Assembly (NCBI RefSeq): GCF_018860635.1
Contig: NZ_JAHKPT010000021.1
Span: 646,197-710,196 of the forward strand
Direction of reading: 5' to 3'
Length of the DNA: 64,000 nt
DNA from: Aliiglaciecola lipolytica
Lineage (GTDB): Bacteria; Pseudomonadota; Gammaproteobacteria; Enterobacterales; Alteromonadaceae
Shown here piece by piece: positions 10,204-19,528 of this stretch. Under the pieces are notes generated by a model, which was not told the DNA's origin, made no database searches, and worked only from the letters and a program-made list of their open reading frames with translations. Position 1 is the first letter of the stretch, and every line of letters starts with the position of its first letter. Made by a program: the position numbers and the translations under genes.

Positions 10204-10422
10204 CTAACGATACTTTCGGTTAAGCAGGTATCTGTCTAATCGTCGAGCAGTGACACTCATAGAGTTTTGACATTTTTGCAAGCATTTCCGAGCCAGTGGT
10301 ATGTCGTAACTCAAGAGCATTAACCCGCTGATCAAAAATAGAATTGAACCTGGTAAGATCGCGAAAACAATCCCCACAGCGGATAGCACTGCGCCTATCG
10401 TAATTCGAATTGCCTTTTTCAT
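10204..10422 (-). CDS. Small inner-membrane protein, PGPGW-like
   Basis: A 72-residue protein with two hydrophobic segments (about residues 8-24 and 28-40) separated by LPGS, then a basic Arg/Lys-rich tail. The pattern, a short Gly-rich hydrophobic hairpin with a Pro-Gly turn followed by a positively charged amphipathic end, resembles the PGPGW family of putative transmembrane proteins, but the full PGPGW motif is not present. The function is unknown. It is convergent with ppsA, with the ppsA terminator between them. Confidence 0.65.
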   Translation of the reverse strand: MKKAIRITIGAVLSAVGIVFAILPGSILFLISGLMLLSYDIPLARKCLQKCQNSMSVTARRLDRYLLNRKYR

Positions 10423-10593
10423 ATGCTTCTCTTTTATCCGTTGCTACTGACGTTATTGAGTTATGGCATAACCCGCTGCATTTCTGTTGTGCGTAAAAAA
10501 CCACAGATTAGGATCACAGTGTAGTGTTTAATTCGATTTAAATGTGTTTCGGCTTGTAACAAGTTGTGTTGAATTATTTCCAACTCATAGGTT

Positions 10594-11532
10594 CTAGCTC
10601 ATATTGCTCACAGATGACGGCGCATGATGAATATTTTTGGATTTGCCATGGCGTTTTGAAATGCACTTTTTCATCACTTGCCAATAATTGTTTGCTACAC
10701 AATCGAAACCGTCGTACATGCCTTTTTGTTTGAATAACTGATGGGCCTTTTTCAAATTTTGTGCTGGTATTTTTTGATGGATATGATGTTCCAAGTGATA
10801 ATTCACATCATTCGGACAAATTAATAAAGCGACAATTGGATTTGCCAATGTGGTACGGGTGTTTAAGCGTGGATCTAATGCGTCTATATCGGTAACTGCG
10901 CCGTGTTCGCCGATGATCCTAATTCTGCTCAGAGCAGGATATATGAATAGGTAACCTACCCAAAACGCAGCGTATGTCCATAGTACGTCAAAAAATATCA
11001 AACTAGCGATGAAAATCCCATGAACAACGATGTTGGGTAAGCGTTTTTGCCAAGTAGATACTTTAATCTGGTAGATAATTTCTTTGAATCCGTTCACTCC
11101 GCTAAAATCTCGGAGAAGCTTACGGGCCATACTGGCGGGCGTTGCAGGATAGTTTGCAACAAATATTTTGTCTGGATCTTTACCTGTGCCTGCATAACGA
11201 TGGTGTTGTGCATGACCGTTTTTAAAGGCTTGATAATCAACCAGTACTAAACCACCAAGTAGCCAACGGCCGACGTAGTGGTTAAGGCTGGGAGTGCGAA
11301 ATAAAGTGTTATGTCCAGCGTCGTGATTAAGGATAGCAATACCCAAAATTCGCCCTCCGATAATCCAACTGCAACAAATAAATGTGTACCAATATGGAAA
11401 GCTCAGCAAAACTATTATTGCAATGGAAATCAATGCATAGTTTATAAAAACACGATACCATCCCACCAAATCAGAAGTTTGGCATAGGGCTTTCAATTCG
11501 TCAGAAGAAATATGATCTGATAGTTTTAGCAA
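10594..11532 (-). CDS. Membrane fatty acid desaturase
   Basis: A 312-residue di-iron membrane desaturase/hydroxylase. The three histidine boxes are clear: HDAGHN near residue 70, HAQHHRY near 108 and HLEHHIH near 248, with an extra EHGA before the last. Four or so hydrophobic segments surround them (about 30-50, 55-70, 165-200). Such enzymes introduce double bonds into acyl chains or modify carotenoid or other lipids. The exact substrate cannot be read from the sequence. It is divergent from a PaaX-like regulator 70 bases away, which suggests local control. Confidence 0.88.
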   Translation of the reverse strand: MLKLSDHISSDELKALCQTSDLVGWYRVFINYALISIAIIVLLSFPYWYTFICCSWIIGGRILGIAILNHDAGHNTLFRTPSLNHYVGRWLLGGLVLVDYQAFKNGHAQHHRYAGTGKDPDKIFVANYPATPASMARKLLRDFSGVNGFKEIIYQIKVSTWQKRLPNIVVHGIFIASLIFFDVLWTYAAFWVGYLFIYPALSRIRIIGEHGAVTDIDALDPRLNTRTTLANPIVALLICPNDVNYHLEHHIHQKIPAQNLKKAHQLFKQKGMYDGFDCVANNYWQVMKKCISKRHGKSKNIHHAPSSVSNMS

Positions 11533-11602
11533 AGTCTTAAATCCAAGTAGAGAGACCTTTTATAGGTATAACAAAAAATAGGGATATTGCAAATTATTTG
11601 TT

Positions 11603-12430
11603 ATGAAGTTAAATTATCAAGTTGCTATTGAACGACTCGCTGCAGACAGCGCAGATAAAAAAGTTTTAGAATTATTAAGTGCCATCAAGGGATTTCAAAT
11701 ATCTGAGCTTACAAGCCTATCGGCAAAACAATTGCTGGTGATTGCCGATAAGCTAGAGATAAGTGAAGCATCCTTGCGTATGGCCTTATCTCGACAAACT
11801 AAACAAGGTAAGTTAATCCGCGAAAACGGTAAATATTCACTGGCAAAAAGTCGAAAACCTTTTGTACTGCCTCGATTCTGGTTAGATATGCAGCAGCGCA
11901 GCGCGAATTGGGATGGTGAATGGCTGTTGGTGAATCAACTGCAACATAAGTTTAGCCCAACGATAATGCGGCGGTTAAACAATAAAGCTGATTTGCTTGG
12001 TTTTAAATCCTTTCCATCCTTGGGGTGGTTGAGACCTAATAACCTAGTAGATTTAAGAGAAGAAACACTTTTTCACTTTCATTCGGTTGTTGAGGAGCCT
12101 CAATTTTTAACCTGCTGTTTGACCGATATCGATGAAGCATCTATTGGTTTATTCACGCAAAGTTGGCCGTTGGATAAATTAAATCAGTTTTATCATAAAG
12201 CTTACGAATTGATTTTCCGTGAAAGTGAATTGTTGGAAACGTTATCAGATAAAGATATTCTCATTCGTAGCTTTGCTATAGGGCGTTTAGTTGTCGAATA
12301 CTTATCCAAAGATCCTTGGTTACCGGAAGATTTAATTGACTTGCCAGCACGAACTAGGCTGTTCGAGCAAACTGTTGAATACTATCAGAAAATTACGCCA
12401 TTATGGTTAAACGTAATGATCCAAGAGTGA
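11603..12430 (+). CDS. PaaX-like transcriptional regulator
   Basis: A 275-residue protein with an N-terminal winged helix-turn-helix (about residues 35-95), where EASLRMALSRQTKQGKLIRENGKYSL matches the PaaX pattern of helix, wing and G-x-Y strand when read in pieces. The PaaX C-terminal region follows (WDGEWLLVNQL, then LGWLRPNNLVDLREE). E. coli PaaX represses phenylacetate catabolism and responds to phenylacetyl-CoA, but no paa genes are seen here. The divergent neighbour is a fatty-acid desaturase, so a lipid-related target is a reasonable inference. Confidence 0.8.
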   Translation: MKLNYQVAIERLAADSADKKVLELLSAIKGFQISELTSLSAKQLLVIADKLEISEASLRMALSRQTKQGKLIRENGKYSLAKSRKPFVLPRFWLDMQQRSANWDGEWLLVNQLQHKFSPTIMRRLNNKADLLGFKSFPSLGWLRPNNLVDLREETLFHFHSVVEEPQFLTCCLTDIDEASIGLFTQSWPLDKLNQFYHKAYELIFRESELLETLSDKDILIRSFAIGRLVVEYLSKDPWLPEDLIDLPARTRLFEQTVEYYQKITPLWLNVMIQE

Positions 12431-12542
12431 AACCGCTAGAATTTTTAGTGCCATAGAAATCAAATAGATAGTTGAATGGCTATGATAAATTTAGCATATA
12501 AATTATATTCAATGAATGTAGGTAAAGAACTAGGCATAACGC

Positions 12543-12548
12543 TATAAT
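12543..12548 (+). promoter_or_regulatory. Candidate -10 element (TATAAT) for the YdiJ-type gene
   Basis: A perfect TATAAT lies 30 bases before the GTG start. No good -35 hexamer is seen at 16-18 bases upstream, so this rests on the -10 box and its position only. Confidence 0.35.
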
Positions 12549-12577
12549 ATGCCCATCTTATTTGGACGTTTAAAACA

Positions 12578-15500
12578 GTGACAATGTTACCGAGTATTGA
12601 TCCTCAATCCGCTTTAGAAAATCACTATCAAATGTATTTGGAAGATTTAAAGTCTTCTGGCTTTACTGGTGATATTGAATACAGTTACGCTAGCCGTCTG
12701 GCTGTTGCCACTGATAACTCTATTTATCAAAAATTACCTCAAGCTGTTGTGTTCCCTAAAACGACAGCCGATCTGACCCTGATTGGTAAAACTTCAAACC
12801 AATACGATGGCGTCAAATTTAGCGCTAGGGGAGGCGGCACTGGTACTAATGGTCAGTCTCTCACAAGTGGCATTATTGTCGATGTTTCTCGGCACATGAA
12901 TCAGATACTTGAAATCAATGCGCAGCAAAGTTGGGTTAGGGTGCAAGCTGGGGTAGTGAAAGATCAGTTAAATGATGCGCTCCGTCCCCTGGGCTTTTTC
13001 TTTGCGCCTGATTTGTCCACTAGTAACCGCGCCACTATTGGCGGGATGATTAGCACTGATGCATCAGGGCAGGGATCTTTAGTATATGGGAAAACCAGTG
13101 ATCATGTGCTTGGGCTAACATCGGTACTGGTTGATGGTACGGTTTTAGAAACGGCACCAACGGCAATAGAAAATGTCAAAAACGACCCAGCTCAACCGAG
13201 CCGTTTAACGAGTATCACATCACAATTAATTGCTACTTGCGTTGATAAACGTCAGCAAATTCTGGCTAAATTTCCGCGAATGAATCGCTTTTTGACTGGA
13301 TACGATCTTGAACACACTGTATCCGATGATTTAACTCAGTTGGATATCAGCCGTGTTATAACCGGCTCTGAGGGATCCTTAGTCTTTGTGGCTGAGGCAA
13401 AACTGAATATTACCCCTATTGCTAAATGCAAAGCCTTGGTTAATATCAAATACGATTCATTTGAATCGGCTTTGCGTCATGCTCCTCATATGGTTGCCGC
13501 AAATGCGACTTCGGTGGAAACGGTCGATAGCAAAGTACTCAACTTGGCGAAACAAGATATTGTTTGGCACTCTGTTAAAGATCTTATTCAAGATGTGCCC
13601 GGCAAAGAAGTGCTCGGATTAAATATGGTCGAGTACAACAGCGAAGATAAAGCCGAAATAGAAGCTAAAATAGCGCAGCTTAGTGAAACCTTAGACAATG
13701 CTCAAAAACATGGATTAGACGGCATAATTGGTTATCAATTAACCTATGATGTGGCCGATATTAATCGCATTTATGCAATGCGTAAAAAGTCTGTCGGTTT
13801 GTTGGGGAAAGCGGATGGCTGGAAAAAACCCATTCCATTCACTGAAGATACAGCGGTACCACCGGAAAATTTAGCTGATTTTATTATGGAGTTCAGAGCT
13901 CTCTTAGATAGCAAAGGACTTGCTTATGGCATGTTTGGTCATGTTGATGCGGGTGTACTGCATGTGCGGCCAGCCCTTGATATGTGCGATCCTAATCAAC
14001 AGCAAATCATGCAAGAAATTTCTGATGAAGTAGTCGCTTTAGTCTCTAAATATGGCGGTTTGATGTGGGGCGAGCATGGTAAGGGGTACCGCAGTGAATA
14101 TGGCCCTGAATTTTTTGGTGAAGAGCTTTTTCTAGAGTTACGTAAAATTAAAAGTGTATTTGATCCCTTGAATAAGATGAATCCGGGGAAAATTTGCACG
14201 CCTATCGATTCCACTGAAGAACTGGTTAAAGTCTCCGATTTGAAAAGGGGAGACTTAGACAGCCAAATACCTATTGCGGTTCGCGACTCGTTTGAGGTGG
14301 CAATGAGCTGTAATGGCAATGCGCTTTGTTATAACTACGACACCAAATCAACCATGTGTCCTTCCAGTAAAATCACTCGTGATCGCCGTCATACGCCTAA
14401 AGGTCGCGCAGGCATGATCAGAGAATGGTTACGCTTGCTTAGTCAAAATAACGTTAACGTGATTGAATTAGAAAAAGGCGAAGAAACGCCATCTTGGTTT
14501 GAACGTCTACAAAATACTCGCTACAAATCGAAAAACACCGACTTTTCACACGAAGTATTAGAGGTGATGGAAGGTTGTCTAGCCTGTAAAGCCTGTGCCA
14601 GCCAATGTCCGGTGAATGTTGATGTGCCGTCTTTCCGTTCACGATTTTTAGCGATGTATTATCAGCGCTACTTGCGGCCGGCTAAAGATGTGTTAACTGC
14701 GAACATTGAATCTATGGCTCCATGGATGGCAAAAGCGCCTGCAATGATTAACTTTTTCCAGCGTCAACCTTTGCTCAAAGAAGCAATCAAACGATATATA
14801 GGTTACGTTGATGCGCCATTATTGTCTGAGCCTTCGCTGGATAAGCGACTTGAAAAAAATCAAATCATGCCCTTCGATTTACAGGCTCTATCCGCATTAG
14901 ATGAGGAACAAAAATTAAAAACAGTGTTGATAGTACAAGACCCTTTCACTAGCTATTATGAAGCTGAAGTGGTGGAAGAGTTGATTCAATTATTGCAAAA
15001 ACTGCATTTTAATCCTGTTATTTTGCCGTTTAAGCCGAATGGAAAACCTCAGCATGTGAAAGGCTTTTTAGCTAAATTTGCTAAAACAGCGCAAAACACA
15101 GCAGACTTTTTAAATCAGGTTTCCGAACTGAATTTACCTATGATCGGTATCGATGGTTCTTTAGTACTATGTTATCGAGATGAATATCGTCGTATTCTAG
15201 GCAACCAGCGCGGTAATTTTCAGGTTCAACTAGTGAACGAATGGCTTGCTAGTCAGTCTTTAGAAAGAGAGCTACTAGAAAGAATGCAAGTTCGTAACCC
15301 TGATGGTCTTGAATTTAAGCTCATTTCTCACTGTACCGAAAAAACCAGTATTGCCGGTAACGATGAGCAATGGCGCACAATATTCTCTTGGTTCGGTTTA
15401 GAGTTAACATCGATTGCCACTGGGTGCTGTGGGATGGCAGGCTCTTTTGGTCATGAGTTAATTCATCAACAAGAATCAAAAGGAATTTATGATTTAAGCT

Positions 15501-15637
15501 GGAAGCAAGCTGTAGATTCGGTTCCTCAGCAAACGCTTTTGGCAACAGGATATTCATGCCGTACTCAGGTGAACAGATACGAAGGTTTCAAGCCTAAGCA
15601 TCCAGTACAGGCTCTGTTAGCAGTATTACAGAAATAA
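12578..15637 (+). CDS. ydiJ: YdiJ-type FAD/Fe-S D-2-hydroxyacid (D-2-hydroxyglutarate) dehydrogenase
   Basis: A large fused flavoprotein of 1019 residues. The N-terminal FAD_binding_4 domain (about 50-270) has SARGGGTGTNGQSL and a DLSTSNRATIGGMI flavin loop. The FAD-oxidase C domain follows, with GHVDAGVLHVRP near 455 and WGEHGKGYRSEY near 500. The ferredoxin part has CLACKACASQCPVNVDVP near 668-685, plus a second, irregular cysteine group (CNGNALCYNY...MCPSSK). The C-terminal CCG-like part has ATGCCGMAGSFGHE. E. coli YdiJ oxidises D-2-hydroxyglutarate and passes electrons to the respiratory chain, and the same role is inferred here. GTG at 12578 or ATG at 12584 may be the start. Confidence 0.92.
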   Translation: MTMLPSIDPQSALENHYQMYLEDLKSSGFTGDIEYSYASRLAVATDNSIYQKLPQAVVFPKTTADLTLIGKTSNQYDGVKFSARGGGTGTNGQSLTSGIIVDVSRHMNQILEINAQQSWVRVQAGVVKDQLNDALRPLGFFFAPDLSTSNRATIGGMISTDASGQGSLVYGKTSDHVLGLTSVLVDGTVLETAPTAIENVKNDPAQPSRLTSITSQLIATCVDKRQQILAKFPRMNRFLTGYDLEHTVSDDLTQLDISRVITGSEGSLVFVAEAKLNITPIAKCKALVNIKYDSFESALRHAPHMVAANATSVETVDSKVLNLAKQDIVWHSVKDLIQDVPGKEVLGLNMVEYNSEDKAEIEAKIAQLSETLDNAQKHGLDGIIGYQLTYDVADINRIYAMRKKSVGLLGKADGWKKPIPFTEDTAVPPENLADFIMEFRALLDSKGLAYGMFGHVDAGVLHVRPALDMCDPNQQQIMQEISDEVVALVSKYGGLMWGEHGKGYRSEYGPEFFGEELFLELRKIKSVFDPLNKMNPGKICTPIDSTEELVKVSDLKRGDLDSQIPIAVRDSFEVAMSCNGNALCYNYDTKSTMCPSSKITRDRRHTPKGRAGMIREWLRLLSQNNVNVIELEKGEETPSWFERLQNTRYKSKNTDFSHEVLEVMEGCLACKACASQCPVNVDVPSFRSRFLAMYYQRYLRPAKDVLTANIESMAPWMAKAPAMINFFQRQPLLKEAIKRYIGYVDAPLLSEPSLDKRLEKNQIMPFDLQALSALDEEQKLKTVLIVQDPFTSYYEAEVVEELIQLLQKLHFNPVILPFKPNGKPQHVKGFLAKFAKTAQNTADFLNQVSELNLPMIGIDGSLVLCYRDEYRRILGNQRGNFQVQLVNEWLASQSLERELLERMQVRNPDGLEFKLISHCTEKTSIAGNDEQWRTIFSWFGLELTSIATGCCGMAGSFGHELIHQQESKGIYDLSWKQAVDSVPQQTLLATGYSCRTQVNRYEGFKPKHPVQALLAVLQK

Positions 15638-15655
15638 TAATCGATAAGGATAGTT

Positions 15656-16084
15656 ATGACACAACCTCAGGCCATGAGTCAGGAGCAAATGACTCAGTGG
15701 GTGCGTTCGCAGTTTCAGCGAGCCAATAAACATTTAGCAGAAAATGGTGTTATTTTTGATTCGGTGGTGACCGAAGAATGTCGTTACCTAGCACCTTATG
15801 TAGCAGTTTGGAAAATCAAAGCACTAGATAAGAAATTTTATTGGGTAATCAGTGGCGATCTACCTTGTGATTTTATGCCATATGAAAGTGAAAAAAACGC
15901 GAGAGATGTGCTTCGTCGATTTTCTTTTCAATGGCAATTGAAAGCACAAGATATTGAAGAAAGCGGAAATATTGATAAAACCCAAAAACAGTTTGCAGAG
16001 ATGTTAGTTACCCGAGCGGAAGGCTTGTATGCTTTGTATAATCAAGAAGATTTGTGGAAAGAAATCAAGGGCGGCAAAGCATAG
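15656..16084 (+). CDS. DUF4826-like protein
   Basis: A 142-residue soluble protein that resembles the DUF4826 family of marine gammaproteobacteria: MTQWVRSQFQRANKHLAENG, then TEECRYLAPYVAVWKIKA, WVISGDLPCDFM and a helical C terminus ending near YALYNQEDLW. The function is unknown. It starts 18 bases after the YdiJ-type gene and is followed by a strong hairpin, so the two are probably one transcript. AAGGATAG precedes the ATG. No catalytic motif is visible. Confidence 0.75.
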   Translation: MTQPQAMSQEQMTQWVRSQFQRANKHLAENGVIFDSVVTEECRYLAPYVAVWKIKALDKKFYWVISGDLPCDFMPYESEKNARDVLRRFSFQWQLKAQDIEESGNIDKTQKQFAEMLVTRAEGLYALYNQEDLWKEIKGGKA

Positions 16085-16110
16085 ATTTTCAATCAAAAGC
16101 TATGCAAAAT

Positions 16111-16135
16111 AAAACAGCACCTTAGGTGCTGTTTT
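16111..16135. terminator. Bidirectional terminator between convergent genes
   Basis: AAAACAGCACC, loop TTA, GGTGCTGTTTT is a perfect 11-bp inverted repeat. It has A-rich and T-rich arms, so it can act in both directions, and it overlaps the end of the GNAT gene on the other strand. Confidence 0.88.
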
Positions 16136-16592
16136 AATGTGTCAAATCCACTCTGTTGAGTGAAAATTCTGCTGTGGAACATGCCATTTTTTGTCTGGCT
16201 ATTCCTGCGTCCATATAGACTGGACCGACTGGGTTGAATCCCTGGTTTTGATAATATTCTACACCTTCCAAATCACACTGAACGTATACTTGTTGCAAAC
16301 CTAGACGATGTGCATTCTCTAGTAGTGCAGCAAACAGTGTGCGGTAGACTTCAGGTCCACGAAATTTTGGAACAACTGCTACGCGGCCAATTTCCCCTCT
16401 GGTGGTTAATCTGCCTGTCGCGATTTCTTGTTTTTCATTGTCTAGCACAAGTACATGGGTTGCATGCACATCTTGCTGATCAAATTCGCATTCTCGAGGA
16501 ATGCGCCACTCGTAAACAAATACCTTTTCTCTTAACCTACTAAGCGTATGTTTTGCTTTTTCCCAGTCAACGTTTTGTACCGTCAACGTCAC
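16134..16592 (-). CDS. GNAT family N-acetyltransferase
   Basis: A 152-residue acyltransferase of the Gcn5 fold. Motif A, the acetyl-CoA pyrophosphate loop region, reads IGRVAVVPKFRGPEVYRTLF around residues 87-106; the usual RxxGxG/A is altered to KFRGPEVY. The C-terminal VEYYQNQGFNPVG is the standard beta5-beta6 signature. The arrangement resembles ElaA-type acetyltransferases. The substrate is unknown. It follows roxA by 21 bases, so it is the last gene of the cyclase-roxA operon, and its stop lies in a shared terminator. Confidence 0.85.
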   Translation of the reverse strand: MTLTVQNVDWEKAKHTLSRLREKVFVYEWRIPRECEFDQQDVHATHVLVLDNEKQEIATGRLTTRGEIGRVAVVPKFRGPEVYRTLFAALLENAHRLGLQQVYVQCDLEGVEYYQNQGFNPVGPVYMDAGIARQKMACSTAEFSLNRVDLTH

Positions 16593-16613
16593 TAAAGCGC
16601 TCCTTAAAGTATC

Positions 16614-17765
16614 TTAAATATCAGGGAACCACCCCCCTGCATTAACGAGTTTAGCCAAGATTTGGTTAAAAATTAATCCGTCAGCGTAATTAATTTTCGT
16701 TTGTTTATCTAAAACGCTGGAATTGAGCATTTTAAAAAGCATACTTTCATGTTCAGATTCAACGTTAATTCTGTGTTGATTTATCCATGTAACCATTTGA
16801 TATTTATTGTTTAATCTTACTTTCTGCTGGATTACTTTGGTGTCCAGTTTGCGCTCAAAGCTTACTCCTGAGTCGAGTAAATTAACAATTTCATTAAGTG
16901 AATAATTTTCTGTTAAATCAGCCTCATACATATCTACATCTTTGGTTTCGGTGAAGTAGGTAGCGATAAAATCATCAAAATGTACAGAATTGATCATTTG
17001 GTTAAACATATTTTTTAGTTTTTCAATTTCTGACGGCTTAATTTCAAAACGCGAATCTCTTAAGGTTAAGTCTGGATCGCTATAGCGAAGGTTAAATAAA
17101 TTCTTGGCTTGGGCATAATCGACAAAACCGTCAAGCAATTCTCTTTGTGTCGGCGCACGAAAGCCTACTGAATAATTTAAACAGGATGTTATTGCTACGC
17201 CATTATGTGGAAAGCCGGGAGGGATATAAATTAGGTCACCTGGTTCAAGCACTTCATCAATAATGGGGTCAAAGCCGGTTATTTGTTTTAAGTTTTTAGC
17301 GGGTTGTATGGAGTCATGGTGCTTATTTGCGCCAACTTGCCATCTTCTAGAGCCGCGTCCTTGTATAATAAATACGTCATATTGATCAACATGAGGGCCA
17401 ACACCTCCATTGGCTTCTGAATAACTGACCATTAGATCATCGACCCGCCAATTAGGAATGAAGTCAAAACTATCTAACAACATTTTTGCGTCAGGTATAT
17501 AGTGGTCGACAGACTGCACTAACAAAGACCAATCACCTATGCAATAAGGGGTAAAGTCTGAAAATGGGCCAGGGGAGTTGGACCATTTTCCCTGTTTTTT
17601 AGAAATGATACGAGAATCTACTTCCTCTTCTTGAGCAAGGCCTGCCAGTTCATGTTCGTCTAGAGGATCAACAAAGTCAGAAAAAGCCTTACGAATGACA
17701 AGCGGTTTTTTCTGCCAATATTCGGTCAGAAAATGTTGTTTATTGGGAATGTTTAATTTGTACAT
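16614..17765 (-). CDS. roxA: Ribosomal protein uL16 arginine hydroxylase (cupin/JmjC oxygenase)
   Basis: A 383-residue Fe(II)/2-oxoglutarate oxygenase of the YcfD/RoxA type, which hydroxylates an arginine of ribosomal protein L16 in E. coli. The start FLTEYWQKKPLVIRKAF is typical of the cupin_8/JmjC family. The iron site is visible as the HVDQYD H-x-D pair near residues 124-126 and a distal His in FPHNGVAI near 186. SRRWQVG follows the first motif, as in YcfD. A winged-helix-like C-terminal dimer domain fills the rest. It lies 5 bases after a class III adenylate cyclase gene. Confidence 0.92.
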   Translation of the reverse strand: MYKLNIPNKQHFLTEYWQKKPLVIRKAFSDFVDPLDEHELAGLAQEEEVDSRIISKKQGKWSNSPGPFSDFTPYCIGDWSLLVQSVDHYIPDAKMLLDSFDFIPNWRVDDLMVSYSEANGGVGPHVDQYDVFIIQGRGSRRWQVGANKHHDSIQPAKNLKQITGFDPIIDEVLEPGDLIYIPPGFPHNGVAITSCLNYSVGFRAPTQRELLDGFVDYAQAKNLFNLRYSDPDLTLRDSRFEIKPSEIEKLKNMFNQMINSVHFDDFIATYFTETKDVDMYEADLTENYSLNEIVNLLDSGVSFERKLDTKVIQQKVRLNNKYQMVTWINQHRINVESEHESMLFKMLNSSVLDKQTKINYADGLIFNQILAKLVNAGGWFPDI

Positions 17766-17770
17766 TAACG

Positions 17771-19030
17771 TTAACTTTTCCTTTGCTGTGCGTATTGAGA
17801 CTCACTTATAAAATAAGCGGTAAGTGTACCAAGTCCTTTTAGGTATAGCTTGTCTACACTCTCAAATTTAATTTGCTCTCGAGAATGTAAATAGGTGTTT
17901 TGACAAACTAGTACTTTGCTTGCTTGGCCATGACTTTCTAAGCGAGAGGCTAAATTAACCGTTTCTCCCCACACATCAAAAAGCATATTATCTAATCCAA
18001 CACATCCCGCTGTAAGTGGTCCGCTGGCTATGCCGATTCTAATCTGTAAATTTAATTTTAAGTGATTACACAGATTATTAAAGCTTTCCAACATAGTCCT
18101 TGCTGCTAGACATGTCTGCAATGCTGGGTTTAATCGCTTTTCGTAAATTCCGCATACCGCCATATATTGATCGCCATTGGTTTTAATTTTTTGGAGTTGA
18201 TTTTGTCTACTGATTAAATCAAATTCGCAATAAAATGAATTCAGTAACTGCATGATTTCTTGCTCATTTGTACTGCTACAATGTTGGGTGTACCCCTGAA
18301 TATCGGCAAATAACACTGAACAAAAATGCTGCTCTATTTGCATGGATGGAGCCGGAGTCGTGAAGTTTGTTAGTAGGTTTTTAATCAACGGCTTAGGTAA
18401 GGTTTTCTGTAACAAATGTGATATGCGGGCTTTATCTCGACTCATTCTCAGATGAGCAGTACGGGAATTTTGATAAATCAATAAGCTAGAGGTTATGGCT
18501 GCGGCAGAGATTAATAGACAAGTGCCCATTGTCAGCCAAAACTTTTCTAATTCGTTTGCCTGAAAAGTCTGACGAGGAAATTGCCAGAACGCTTCAATAC
18601 CGCAAAAACAAACGACATAAATCACCAAGTTGGGAATATATTGGCGTTTTTCCCAATCGCGGTATAAAAATGGACTAACAAACAAACCGATTATAAACAG
18701 AAAGTGGAATTGTAGATTAATATTCCAAATTACACTTGATATACCAATGTAGGATACAAAACCAAACATCAAAAGTGCTCTGGCAGAGACAAAGTGATGA
18801 CGCCAGTTGAAACGTAAGATCTGGATGAATATAGCGATGTGTAACACACATAGGATTAGAACTGGAAAGCCGCCATATTGCCAAAATCGAGCAATAAAAG
18901 GCAATTGCAAGACTAAAAATATCAACACCATTAATGAAATCGTGTTTACTATTTTTATGTGGCTGAGGTTATCTAAATCCTTTTCATTGATCCCCAGAAA
19001 TGCAATTTTCCGATAAAGTAATTTTAGCAT
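17771..19030 (-). CDS. Membrane-bound class III adenylate cyclase
   Basis: A 419-residue protein with six predicted membrane segments in the first ~185 residues and a class III nucleotide cyclase domain (about 235-400). Both metal-binding Asp residues are present (LFADIQGYT, D243; TNGDQYMA, D287). The base-specifying Lys in KIKTNGD (K283) and the Asp in FDVWGETVNLASRLE favour ATP over GTP, and the transition-state Asn and Arg are in the same motif. A cAMP product is therefore inferred. I chose the ATG at 19030 because AGGA lies six bases upstream; a TTG sits two codons earlier. It heads an operon with roxA and a GNAT gene. Confidence 0.9.
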   Translation of the reverse strand: MLKLLYRKIAFLGINEKDLDNLSHIKIVNTISLMVLIFLVLQLPFIARFWQYGGFPVLILCVLHIAIFIQILRFNWRHHFVSARALLMFGFVSYIGISSVIWNINLQFHFLFIIGLFVSPFLYRDWEKRQYIPNLVIYVVCFCGIEAFWQFPRQTFQANELEKFWLTMGTCLLISAAAITSSLLIYQNSRTAHLRMSRDKARISHLLQKTLPKPLIKNLLTNFTTPAPSMQIEQHFCSVLFADIQGYTQHCSSTNEQEIMQLLNSFYCEFDLISRQNQLQKIKTNGDQYMAVCGIYEKRLNPALQTCLAARTMLESFNNLCNHLKLNLQIRIGIASGPLTAGCVGLDNMLFDVWGETVNLASRLESHGQASKVLVCQNTYLHSREQIKFESVDKLYLKGLGTLTAYFISESQYAQQRKS

Positions 19031-19132
19031 TGGCAATCCTTGCCATGGTTAGAAATATATCTCTAAATCTAGCAATAAACACAGATTTTTCCCATGCTGT
19101 CCAAGTCTAGTTTTCAACTGATTTTAAGTTTA

Positions 19133-19528
19133 TTAGTCCAGTTCGAACGCGAAAGGCAACAATGTACTGATATCTACTGTTTTGACATTATCGCTGGTGT
19201 CATACATCAAAATTTCAGTATCTTGATCAGCAAATTCTTTAATTTTTTGTCTGCAACCGCCACAGGGAGGACAGATTTTTTCATTTGGACTAGCGACTAA
19301 TATCTTAACGATTTTTTTACCACCATCTAAAATCATCGCTGCGATTGCACCGGCCTCGGCACATTGCCCTAAAGGGTAGGCTGCATTTTCAATATTGCAT
19401 CCAGCATAGACTTTACCGTTGTCCGCTAAAATGGCTGACCCGACTTTAAAATTTGAGTAAGGAGAATAGGAATTTTGCTGTGCTTGTTTGGCAGCTTGGA
19501 TTAGTTTTTTAGTATTATTTTCCAACAA
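19133..19528 (-). CDS. cdd: Cytidine deaminase (homotetrameric type)
   Basis: Deaminates cytidine and deoxycytidine to uridine and deoxyuridine in pyrimidine salvage. The 131-residue length is that of the short tetrameric class. The zinc site is CAEAGAI (Cys and catalytic Glu) and PCGGCRQ (two Cys), so all three ligands are cysteines. SPYSNFKVGSAIL is the substrate-binding motif. The start is TTG; two adjacent TTG codons are possible and the Shine-Dalgarno is weak. It is on the same strand as the cyclase operon but separated from it by about 100 bases. Confidence 0.95.
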   Translation of the reverse strand: MLENNTKKLIQAAKQAQQNSYSPYSNFKVGSAILADNGKVYAGCNIENAAYPLGQCAEAGAIAAMILDGGKKIVKILVASPNEKICPPCGGCRQKIKEFADQDTEILMYDTSDNVKTVDISTLLPFAFELD

